Below, piece by piece: positions 1 to 7,168 of a stretch of 8,897 bases of DNA. The DNA lies in NCBI GenBank assembly GCA_934725835.1, contig CAKVCR010000104.1, positions 1-8,897 of the forward strand, read 5' to 3'. A program made the translations under genes and the position numbers. The notes under the pieces were generated by a model, which worked only from the letters and a program-made list of their open reading frames with translations, made no database searches and was not told the DNA's origin. This DNA comes from an uncultured Odoribacter sp. Its GTDB lineage: Bacteria; Bacteroidota; Bacteroidia; Bacteroidales; Marinifilaceae. Each line of letters opens with the position of its first letter. Within the stretch, counting starts at the first letter, position 1.

Positions 1-1796
1 CGCTTGTTCCGTCCCTGTATCACAAATTTCGTGCTGTCCGGGAATGCAATCCCATCTATCAGGAAATGACCTGTCGAGTCAGTATTTACAATTCCGAAAG
101 TACCATTGGTCCCCAACAATATCAACTTCGCATCTTCCGCATCCTTTCCCCAGAAATTCTTCACCTTTCCTGCAACAGTCTGACCACGTTCAACGTAATA
201 TTTCAAATGGTCGTACTTCTCTTTCAATACATCCGAAACATCAAAGCGCGTCCATCCCTGCGTCAGCATCAACAAATCCAAACGGCGTCTGGACGTCACC
301 CGATTATTGACAAAATAAGATGCAGGCTCTTCTACATACCCCTTCAATTCGGAAGTCAGCAACAGATATGATAAAATATTGTCCTGCAACGAATCCTGAG
401 CCACTTGACCATCGTCGGTAATTGCCACAGAAAACGAACCGGATAAATCTGTCAGGTATTCATCTTCAACACAGATATCCAAAAAAGCAGAATCACGGAC
501 AAGATAACTGCTCCGACTGGTTGCCACTTTCATCTCCGGACGCTGCAAATGCTTGATAAAACACAAACGGCGACTGAATATATCACCGGCTTCATTCACC
601 AACATAAAATGCAATATACCTTCCGGAATACTCAGATTGTTTATTTTCCCTCCATCGCCGGGCTTCACCGGCTGGCAATGCAACGGCACCCCTCTCGAAT
701 GGACAACCAGATAAAGAGAGTCCTGCCATTCCATACCCGGAGTTGTCTGCACCCAATAGTGGGTAAACTGATCGCTCACCACGATTTTCAGCGCCACAGC
801 CTCCTTCTTTACTTCCGGCAACTGGAAACGTTTTTCCTTTCCATTTTCACAACGCAATTGAGCATAATACTTTTTTCCGGGTTCTGCTATCATCTCAAAA
901 CCACCCATACCTTTATGTATGCTCTGCACATACGTCACAGGATTCCCCTCATCATCCTCCAGCCTCCCGGAAACGTCACACGACAGACCGTCTTTACCGA
1001 TTGCCTTGAAAGCCACCAGCTGCTTGCATCCTTCCAGCAAATCGCCGCCTTCCGGCATAAAAGCCACATCAAAATCGCCGCTTCCGTCGGGTAATATGAC
1101 ACTGCGTTCAAAAAAGAAGGGGTCTTCATTGTTAAAGCTTACCGACATCTTCTTTCCGAAATCCGCAGAATCCAGCTTTATTCTGATATTTCCTTCTTCA
1201 TCGGTATTGGCAAACCTGTCCTTCCCGTTCAATGAATATCTGACACTCACTTTCCCATAGGGTTCCTGACGAGAATTCAGAAAACGGATTCTGGCACACA
1301 AACCTTTAGGAGAGTCTTCCAAATCCACAGAGGTCTTTACTTTCGTATCCTGAGGATTCATCACCCGTATTTTTTTTCTGAAAAGATACTCATCCCCGGC
1401 ATTCTGCATCCAATAGGAATAGGCTCGCAACAGATAATCCCCCTGCTTCAGGTGCTTGTCCAATGGCATATATCCTTCAAAGACCGAATCCCGCTTTGCA
1501 ATTTTCTGCCGTACACAAAGACTATCTTGCATATCCCGCAACTCCACATATACAAAGCGACTCAAGTCCGACAGTCTGTTGTCTGCCGCCGTTGTCAGAT
1601 AGGCACGGAACCATATCCGATCACCCGCCTCATAATGATCGCGATCCGTATGAAGATACACCTTCTCCTGCGGAATTTTTTTAACCCACGTCACCAACTG
1701 TCGAAAAATTCTATCCTGAAAAGTTCCGGTACCCGGAAGTGTAAAAGCAAATCCGGCAAAAAGCAAAAGCACCAACAGCAAACGATTATACCTCAT
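1..1796 (-). CDS. Large exported MG2-like (alpha-2-macroglobulin-type) envelope protein, C-terminus outside the window
   Basis: Reading the minus strand from the ATG at 1796-1794 gives 598 uninterrupted codons running off the left edge. The start is supported by a good Shine-Dalgarno (AAGGAGAG, complement of 1801-1808). Residues 1-20 are a Sec-type signal peptide (MRYNR, then a Leu-rich core) without a lipobox Cys, so the product is periplasmic or in the outer membrane. Residues 44-67 (EKVYLHTDR, then HYEAGDRIWFRAYL) match the first strands of the MG2 domain of alpha-2-macroglobulins. Later come NILSYLLLTSELKGYVEEP and LDLLMLTQGW (about 506-515), which I recall from large Bacteroidetes proteins annotated as MG2 or TonB-plug-domain proteins. 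From about 533 to the edge the pattern (GKVKNFWGKDAEDAKLIL, then DSTGHF) resembles a carboxypeptidase-regulatory-like beta sandwich. A TonB plug-like domain may follow outside the window; that is inferred. No thioester CGEQ motif is visible. The substrate or partner is unknown. The gene is divergent from the acyl-CoA ligase. Confidence 0.8.
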   Translation of the reverse strand, partial: MRYNRLLLVLLLFAGFAFTLPGTGTFQDRIFRQLVTWVKKIPQEKVYLHTDRDHYEAGDRIWFRAYLTTAADNRLSDLSRFVYVELRDMQDSLCVRQKIAKRDSVFEGYMPLDKHLKQGDYLLRAYSYWMQNAGDEYLFRKKIRVMNPQDTKVKTSVDLEDSPKGLCARIRFLNSRQEPYGKVSVRYSLNGKDRFANTDEEGNIRIKLDSADFGKKMSVSFNNEDPFFFERSVILPDGSGDFDVAFMPEGGDLLEGCKQLVAFKAIGKDGLSCDVSGRLEDDEGNPVTYVQSIHKGMGGFEMIAEPGKKYYAQLRCENGKEKRFQLPEVKKEAVALKIVVSDQFTHYWVQTTPGMEWQDSLYLVVHSRGVPLHCQPVKPGDGGKINNLSIPEGILHFMLVNEAGDIFSRRLCFIKHLQRPEMKVATSRSSYLVRDSAFLDICVEDEYLTDLSGSFSVAITDDGQVAQDSLQDNILSYLLLTSELKGYVEEPASYFVNNRVTSRRRLDLLMLTQGWTRFDVSDVLKEKYDHLKYYVERGQTVAGKVKNFWGKDAEDAKLILLGTNGTFGIVNTDSTGHFLIDGIAFPDSTKFVIQGRNK

Positions 1797-1823
1797 ACGT
1801 CTCTCCTTAAAATTAACTAGAGG

Positions 1824-1857
1824 CAAAGATAATCGTTCTTATCGCATATCCACACAA
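1824..1857 (-). promoter_or_regulatory. Bacteroidetes-type promoter for the MG2-like gene
   Basis: The plus-strand bases CAAAGATA at 1824-1831 read TATCTTTG on the minus strand, an exact match to the Bacteroidetes -7 consensus TAnnTTTG. A TTG for the -33 element is present at 1857-1855, but the spacing is 23 bp, longer than the usual 19-21, so the upstream half is weak. Transcription would start near 1817, giving a leader of about 20 nt that carries the AAGGAGAG ribosome binding site. Confidence 0.55.
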
Positions 1858-1873
1858 CATTTAACTTATAATT

Positions 1874-1903
1874 TTGTTATAATCGCCCAAAAGGTTATCT
1901 TTG
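1874..1903 (+). promoter_or_regulatory. Bacteroidetes-type promoter for the acyl-CoA ligase gene
   Basis: TTG at 1874-1876 and TATCTTTG at 1896-1903 are separated by exactly 19 bp, a textbook match to the TTG/TAnnTTTG promoter used by the Bacteroidetes primary sigma factor. The expected start of transcription is near 1910, leaving a leader of only about 15 nt before the ATG at 1926. That leader contains GAGGA at 1917-1921, a modest ribosome binding site close to the start codon. Confidence 0.75.
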
Positions 1904-1925
1904 CCGTCCGTTAAACGAGGATATC

Positions 1926-3572
1926 ATGGAAGAATGTTTTTTAAAGTATATTGAAGAAAGTATTCACAACCATTGGAACAAACCTGCATTGACAGATTTT
2001 CAGGGAGCCACCAGTTCCTATAAGGATGTTGCCCGCAAAATTGAGAAGTTGCACTTGTTGTTTGAGCATTGCGGCATCCAAAAGGGAGATAAAATCGCCT
2101 TATGTAGTCGCAACACAAGCACTTGGGGTATCGCCTTTCTGGCAACCCTGACCTATGGAGCTGTCGTCGTCCCCATCCTAAACGAATTCAAGCCCGACAA
2201 TATTCACCACATCGTCAACCACTCGGAAGCGCGCCTGCTCTTTGTCGGAGATGTGGTATGGGACAATCTGAATGCAGACGAAATGCCTGATGTAGACGGG
2301 ATCCTGCGCATAGAGGACTATTCCCTCCGTTTTTCACGCAAAGAGCAGTTGACCGAAGCGAGGGCTCGTCTGAATGCACTCTTCGGAGAAAAATATCCCG
2401 ACCGGTTCCGCCCGGAAGACGTACATTATGAATACGACCATCTGGACGATCTGGCAATGATTAACTACACCTCCGGAACGACCAGTTCGTCCAAGGGCGT
2501 AATGTTGCCCTATCGCAGTCTGTGGGCAAACCTGAAATTCGCCATCGGCGTATTCGGAGTGACGCCCGGAGAAAAACTGGTGAGCATGCTCCCCATGGCG
2601 CACATGTACGGACTGGCATTTGAATTCATATACGAATTTGTCAGCGGCATGCACGTTCACTTCCTCTCCCGTATGCCGTCACCCAAAGTGATTGCAGATG
2701 CCTTTGCAGAGGTAAAACCGAACATCATTGTAGCCGTACCGCTGATTATTGAAAAAATCATCAAAAAGAAAGTATTCCCGACCATCGAAAAGCCACACAT
2801 GAAACTGCTGATGAGCATTCCTTTTGTCAATGACAAAATCCGCGACACCATCCGGCAGAAAGTGGTAGATGCCTTCGGCGGCAATTTCAAAGAACTGATT
2901 ATCGGTGGAGCAGCTCTGAACCAGGAAGTGGAACATTTCTTGAAATCCATCCATTTCCCCTATACGGTGGGATACGGAATGACCGAATGCGGTCCCATCC
3001 TTGCATACGACAGTTGGGAAACATTCAAACAAGGCTCCTGCGGCAAGGCTGTGCCTCGCATGGAACTGCGTATCGATTCCAACGACCAGCAAAACACCGT
3101 AGGTGAAATCTTGGCCAAAGGAGATTGCCTCATGACAGGCTACTTCAAAAATCCGGAAGCGACAAAAGCCGCTCTCGACAAGGACGGATGGCTACACACC
3201 GGCGACATGGGAATCATAGATGCAGACGGATATCTATATATACGCGGAAGATGCAAAAACATGATTCTTAGTGCCAACGGACAAAACATCTACCCGGAAG
3301 AGATTGAAGACAAGCTGAACAACATGCCTTTCGTCAGCGAATCGATTGTTGTCGACAGGAGTGGCAAACTGGTGGCACTGATTCATCCGGATGCCGACCA
3401 GATAAACGCAGAAAACCTTTCAGAAGAGCAACTAAACGAAGCTATCACCAACAACCTGAAAGAGTTAAATCTACAGCTTCCTGCCTACAGTCAGCTCACT
3501 TCTTACGAATTATACAAAGATGAGTTTGAAAAAACGCCTAAGCGAAGCATCAAACGCTTTTTGTACCAATAA
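1926..3572 (+). CDS. AMP-binding acyl-CoA ligase (long-chain fatty acid-CoA ligase-like)
   Basis: A 548-residue member of the ANL adenylating superfamily, predicted to activate a carboxylic acid, probably a fatty acid, with ATP and then form the CoA thioester in the cytoplasm. All core motifs are visible in order. The phosphate-binding loop is YTSGTTSSSKGVM (181-193). YGMTECGP (350-357) is the A5 motif. GWLHTGD (421-427) carries the Asp that binds the ribose. RGRCKN (440-445) contains the hinge-region Arg. The C-terminal TPKRSIKRFLY holds Lys543, the likely A10 catalytic lysine. There is no signal peptide or membrane segment, and the length is normal for fatty acyl-CoA ligases. The P-loop is atypical, with SSS replacing the usual G-x-P before KG. 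It lies alone between its own promoter and a strong terminator. Fatty acid specificity is inferred from the family; aryl or other acids are possible. Confidence 0.88.
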   Translation: MEECFLKYIEESIHNHWNKPALTDFQGATSSYKDVARKIEKLHLLFEHCGIQKGDKIALCSRNTSTWGIAFLATLTYGAVVVPILNEFKPDNIHHIVNHSEARLLFVGDVVWDNLNADEMPDVDGILRIEDYSLRFSRKEQLTEARARLNALFGEKYPDRFRPEDVHYEYDHLDDLAMINYTSGTTSSSKGVMLPYRSLWANLKFAIGVFGVTPGEKLVSMLPMAHMYGLAFEFIYEFVSGMHVHFLSRMPSPKVIADAFAEVKPNIIVAVPLIIEKIIKKKVFPTIEKPHMKLLMSIPFVNDKIRDTIRQKVVDAFGGNFKELIIGGAALNQEVEHFLKSIHFPYTVGYGMTECGPILAYDSWETFKQGSCGKAVPRMELRIDSNDQQNTVGEILAKGDCLMTGYFKNPEATKAALDKDGWLHTGDMGIIDADGYLYIRGRCKNMILSANGQNIYPEEIEDKLNNMPFVSESIVVDRSGKLVALIHPDADQINAENLSEEQLNEAITNNLKELNLQLPAYSQLTSYELYKDEFEKTPKRSIKRFLYQ

Positions 3573-3580
3573 AAACAAAG

Positions 3581-3616
3581 TATTGACTTGTTACACCAAC
3601 AAGTCAATATTTTTTT
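3581..3616 (+). terminator. Rho-independent terminator after the acyl-CoA ligase gene
   Basis: TATTGACTTGTT at 3581-3592 pairs perfectly over 12 bp with AACAAGTCAATA at 3598-3609 around a 5-nt loop (ACACC). Seven consecutive T residues follow at 3610-3616. It begins 8 bp after the stop codon, so the ligase mRNA very probably ends here and ftsK has to be transcribed from its own promoter. Confidence 0.9.
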
Positions 3617-3617
3617 C

Positions 3618-3625
3618 TATCTTCG
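3618..3625 (+). promoter_or_regulatory. Possible -7 box for ftsK
   Basis: TATCTTCG at 3618-3625 differs by one base from the TAnnTTTG consensus and lies 21 bp before the ftsK ATG, directly after the terminator T-tract. No TTG is found 19-21 bp upstream; that place is occupied by the terminator loop and right arm. The location makes it the best candidate, since readthrough from upstream should be blocked, but the match is weak. Confidence 0.4.
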
Positions 3626-3646
3626 TAGGCTGAAAATTCCTGACCT

Positions 3647-6121
3647 ATGAAGAGAAAATCCAATCGCAAACCTACAAATACAACTAACAGACAATCAACG
3701 GAGTTCTCCTTCCGTGGATTCATCAACCAGGAACGTACCCGCATTATATGGGGACTCCTTTGGGGATTGTTCACCTGCTATATATTCATATCCATGGTCG
3801 GTTTCCTGTTTACCGGAGGCATAGACCAAAGCCTCGTGGATGCTCCCATGCGCAAAGTCATCAACAACCCCGATTATGTAGCGGTCAACCCCACCGGTCC
3901 GATTGGAGCCTGGTTTTCAAACCTGCTTATCAACCGCTGTTTCGGGCTACCCTCATTCTTTTTATGCTATCTGTCACTGTTATGCAGTGTACGCATCATA
4001 GGATTCAGAATCCGCCATTTCAAGCGCAAACTATTTATCGGCATGATGATTGTTTTGTGGGGTTCTCTGCTTTTAGGATTCATTTCAGAATCCATCAGCA
4101 ATCTGCTGGACTGCGATACCGGTTATCTATTCCCTGGAGGCTGTCACGGCTATTTCGTCAGCATCTGGCTCAACTCACTAATCGGACATATCGGCACTAT
4201 ATTGCTATTGATATTCACTTTTGCCGTCATTCTCTTTTTCGGATTTGAGCGGACCTTCTATCGCTGCGTCAACTACATCAAAGAGTGTGTACGCAAACAG
4301 AGAGAGAGAACACTCGCATCCTTAAAAGCAAAACGTGCTGCCGAACAGACCCATAAACAAGCAGCCAAGGACGAACAAGCCGAGCAGTACGAAATGGACG
4401 ACCCTTATGAAGAGGAGAAACCGGAAATACAGGAGCAGCCGGAAGAAAATGAAGAGACGTTCCAATCGCAGACAGAATTTGAAATAACACCCTCTATCGA
4501 CGATGATAAAGAAGAAGAACCGGAGGATGAGGATGAAGAAAGGATTATTAATAATGATGAAGACTTGACGCTGGATGTCAATACCGAGACCCGGGAGGAA
4601 ACGGTAGAGCAAAACATACCGTTGGAAGATTACGATCCGACGCTCGACCTGTCCCACTACGAATATCCGACGCTCGACCTGCTGGAAGAACACTCCTCAG
4701 GAAATCCTAAAGTGACCAATGAAGAATTGGAAGCCAATAAAAACAAAATTGTAGAGACACTGCGCAACTATAAAATAGAGATTACCAAAATCAAGGCCAC
4801 CATCGGTCCGACCGTAACTCTCTATGAAATCATACCGGCACCGGGCGTAAAGATTTCAAAAATCAAAAATCTGGAAGATGACATCGCCTTGAGTCTTGCA
4901 GCCCTCGGCATCCGCATCATTGCGCCGATACCGGGTGCCGGGACCATCGGCATTGAGGTGCCCAACCGCAATCCGGAAGTTGTCTCCATGCGCGGACTGA
5001 TTGCATCCAAGAAGTTTCAGGAATCCAAATTCGCATTGCCTGTCGCTCTGGGACGCACCATCTCCAACGAGACCTATACCTTCGACTTGACAAAGATGCC
5101 CCACCTGCTGGTAGCGGGAGCCACCGGACAGGGAAAATCCGTGGGATTGAACGCTATCATCACCTCCCTGCTCTACAAAAAGCACCCGTCGCAACTGAAG
5201 TTTGTCATGGTCGACCCGAAGAAGGTGGAATTAAGCATCTACTCCATCATAGAGAAGCACTTTCTGGCAAAACTGCCGGATGCAGAAGAGGCCATCATCA
5301 CAGACACCACCAAGGTTGTGAACACACTCAACTCGCTCTGTATCGAAATGGACACCCGTTACGACCTGCTGAAAGAGGCACAGGTGCGCAATATCAAGGA
5401 ATACAACGAAAAATTCATCAAACGTCAGTTGAATCCCGAAAAAGGTCACCGCTATCTGCCCTACATCGTCGTTGTGGTAGATGAATTTGCTGATTTAATC
5501 ATGACTGCCGGCAAAGAGGTAGAGACTCCGATAGCCCGTATCGCCCAATTGGCGCGAGCCGTTGGTATCCACATGATTATTGCCACACAGCGTCCCTCGA
5601 CCAACGTCATCACGGGTATCATCAAAGCCAATTTCCCTGCCCGCATCGCCTTCAAGGTAGCCTCCATGATAGACTCCCGCACCATCCTCGATGCACCGGG
5701 AGCCAACCAGCTCATCGGACGGGGCGACATGCTGATATCCGTAAACAGCGAAATGGTGCGTGTGCAGTGTGCCTTTGTCGACACGCCGGAAGTGGATGCC
5801 GTCACCCATTTCATCGCACGCCAGCAATCCTATCCGAGTGCCTTTGCGCTACCGGAATACATACCGGACAACGAAGGCGGCGGAATATCCGAAGCGGACC
5901 TCGGTCAGCGCGACCCGCTATTTGACGAAGCAGCCCGTCTGGTAGTAAGCAGCCAACAAGGCTCCACCTCCTCCATCCAACGCCGCTTCTCCATCGGCTA
6001 CAACCGTGCCGGACGCATCATGGACCAGCTGGAAGCCGCCGGCATCGTCGGACCTTTCGAAGGCAGCAAAGCCCGTCAGGTGTTGGTATCAGACGAAGCC
6101 ACTTTGAACAGAATGCTATAA
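3647..6121 (+). CDS. ftsK: DNA translocase FtsK
   Basis: An 824-residue FtsK/SpoIIIE-family motor that pumps chromosomal DNA through the closing septum and supports dimer resolution at dif. The N-terminal domain has four predicted membrane segments (about 33-57, 99-119, 129-147 and 175-199). A linker at about 211-350 begins basic with coiled-coil character and becomes strongly acidic (DDPYEEEKPE, EEEPEDEDEER), with a duplicated PTLDL. The alpha domain spans about 357-450. The RecA-like beta domain has Walker A GATGQGKS (491-498), Walker B VVVVDE (608-613) and the family motif ATQRPSTNVITG (646-657). The C-terminal gamma domain (about 756-818, RRFSIGYNRAGRIMDQL then GSKARQVLV) is the winged helix that reads KOPS-type orientation sequences. 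The gene is complete, with the compact linker usual in this phylum. There is no obvious Shine-Dalgarno before the ATG, as is common in Bacteroidetes. It is probably co-transcribed with the CPBP protease gene downstream. Confidence 0.96.
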   Translation: MKRKSNRKPTNTTNRQSTEFSFRGFINQERTRIIWGLLWGLFTCYIFISMVGFLFTGGIDQSLVDAPMRKVINNPDYVAVNPTGPIGAWFSNLLINRCFGLPSFFLCYLSLLCSVRIIGFRIRHFKRKLFIGMMIVLWGSLLLGFISESISNLLDCDTGYLFPGGCHGYFVSIWLNSLIGHIGTILLLIFTFAVILFFGFERTFYRCVNYIKECVRKQRERTLASLKAKRAAEQTHKQAAKDEQAEQYEMDDPYEEEKPEIQEQPEENEETFQSQTEFEITPSIDDDKEEEPEDEDEERIINNDEDLTLDVNTETREETVEQNIPLEDYDPTLDLSHYEYPTLDLLEEHSSGNPKVTNEELEANKNKIVETLRNYKIEITKIKATIGPTVTLYEIIPAPGVKISKIKNLEDDIALSLAALGIRIIAPIPGAGTIGIEVPNRNPEVVSMRGLIASKKFQESKFALPVALGRTISNETYTFDLTKMPHLLVAGATGQGKSVGLNAIITSLLYKKHPSQLKFVMVDPKKVELSIYSIIEKHFLAKLPDAEEAIITDTTKVVNTLNSLCIEMDTRYDLLKEAQVRNIKEYNEKFIKRQLNPEKGHRYLPYIVVVVDEFADLIMTAGKEVETPIARIAQLARAVGIHMIIATQRPSTNVITGIIKANFPARIAFKVASMIDSRTILDAPGANQLIGRGDMLISVNSEMVRVQCAFVDTPEVDAVTHFIARQQSYPSAFALPEYIPDNEGGGISEADLGQRDPLFDEAARLVVSSQQGSTSSIQRRFSIGYNRAGRIMDQLEAAGIVGPFEGSKARQVLVSDEATLNRML
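4635..4681 (+). repeat. 30-bp-period tandem duplication inside the ftsK linker
   Basis: The 17-base string ATCCGACGCTCGACCTG occurs at 4635-4651 and again at 4665-4681, a period of exactly 30 bp. It encodes two 10-residue units, each with PTLDL (residues 331-335 and 341-345), at the end of the acidic linker. The DNA identity suggests a recent in-frame duplication in a disordered region. Confidence 0.8.
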
Positions 6122-6158
6122 CAAAACAAATAACAAACAGACAAAAAGTCCAAACATC

Positions 6159-7070
6159 ATGAATTTCTTAGAACAAGTTTACACCGGCAAAAACCAATGG
6201 TACTGGTATGTGCTGTCGTTACTGATAATCTTCATTGCAACCCAAATCGGCTCGCTGCCGTTAGTGGGCTATATCTTTCTGGAAGCCCCTCAGGCCCTGC
6301 TGTCCGGAGACATCAGCAGCGTTACCTCCACCAACCTGGGTCTTGCCCTTATGCTTCTGAGCTTTGTCGTAGGATTCTTTGCTATCTTTTTTTGTGTCAA
6401 ATACATTCATGGCAAAAGAGCCTTGGACATCGTCACCTCCCGCCCGAAAATAGATTGGAATCGTTTCTTCTTCGGTGCCGGCATCTGGGTCATACTCTCC
6501 ATAATCACCTTTGCCCTGACATTCCTGACCGAAGACAATCCGGACCTCATATTCCGGTTTGAACCTTCAAAATTTTTCGTCATGCTGGCGGTAGCCCTGC
6601 TGATGTTCCCCTTCCAGACCTCCTTTGAAGAGCTGATGTTCCGTGGCTACCTGATGCAATGGTCATACCTCCTATTCAAAAACAAATGGGCAGCCATCGT
6701 GTTGACCGGAGTTATCTTCGGACTCATGCACAGCGCCAATCCGGAGGTGAAGGACTTCGGCATGCTGCTTGCCATGCCGCAATACATACTGATGGGGCTG
6801 CTGTTAGGCTATATCGCCGTACAGGACAACGGTCTGGAGCTCTCGCTGGGAATCCATGCCGCCAACAACATCCTCTCGGCCATCACCATCACCTCCCCCT
6901 CATCCACCCTTCAGACACATGCCCTGTTTATAGACCCCACCCCCTCGGCATCGGGTTGGGACTCCGTATTCATCCTCATATCCGGACTCCTCTTCATTTG
7001 GATTAGCAACCGGAAATATCAATTCATCCGGCAAAACAAATCTGTTAATATTTCCTTAAAAGACAGATAA
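6159..7070 (+). CDS. CPBP-family intramembrane metalloprotease
   Basis: A 303-residue polytopic inner-membrane protein with about eight hydrophobic segments (for example 17-37, 59-81, 103-123, 138-156, 203-221, 268-284). It carries the three signature motifs of the CPBP (CAAX protease and bacteriocin-processing, Abi/Rce1-like) family: EELMFR (157-162, EExxxR), FGLMH (187-191, FxxxH) and HAANN (233-237, HxxxN). Together these Glu, His and Asn residues form the expected metal-dependent active site within the membrane, so the enzyme is probably catalytically competent. The substrate cannot be read from sequence. Family members process prenylated proteins in eukaryotes and act in peptide maturation or bacteriocin self-immunity in some bacteria. 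The gene starts 37 bp after ftsK with no terminator between, which suggests one transcript. There is no clear Shine-Dalgarno; the A-rich leader fits Bacteroidetes. Confidence 0.9.
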   Translation: MNFLEQVYTGKNQWYWYVLSLLIIFIATQIGSLPLVGYIFLEAPQALLSGDISSVTSTNLGLALMLLSFVVGFFAIFFCVKYIHGKRALDIVTSRPKIDWNRFFFGAGIWVILSIITFALTFLTEDNPDLIFRFEPSKFFVMLAVALLMFPFQTSFEELMFRGYLMQWSYLLFKNKWAAIVLTGVIFGLMHSANPEVKDFGMLLAMPQYILMGLLLGYIAVQDNGLELSLGIHAANNILSAITITSPSSTLQTHALFIDPTPSASGWDSVFILISGLLFIWISNRKYQFIRQNKSVNISLKDR

Positions 7071-7084
7071 AAACCGCATGGGAC

Positions 7085-7115
7085 ATGAATATCCGGTGAC
7101 ATTTATCTATCTTTG
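7085..7115 (+). promoter_or_regulatory. Bacteroidetes-type promoter for the C1 peptidase gene
   Basis: TATCTTTG at 7108-7115 matches the -7 consensus. Twenty bp upstream is ATG at 7085-7087, a two-of-three match to the -33 TTG. Transcription would begin near 7122, giving an A/T-rich leader of about 47 nt without a Shine-Dalgarno, as often seen before well-expressed Bacteroides genes. No terminator is visible between 7071 and this box, so some readthrough from the ftsK transcript is possible. Confidence 0.6.
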
Positions 7116-7168
7116 GCGTCGTTATGCAAACGTTGGATAATTTTAAACATCAAATAAATAAGTAGAAC

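Noticed and set aside
549..1094. Plus-strand open frame of 181 codons, and other plus-strand frames within 1-1800
   Set aside because: The minus strand has an unbroken 598-codon frame with signal peptide, ribosome binding site, promoter and family motifs. The plus-strand frames have no such support and low-complexity composition rich in His, Ser and Ile.
4322..4693. Minus-strand frame of 123 codons opposite the ftsK linker
   Set aside because: Its Phe/Leu/Arg-rich composition is the mirror of Glu/Asp codons in the acidic linker; there is no independent start signal.
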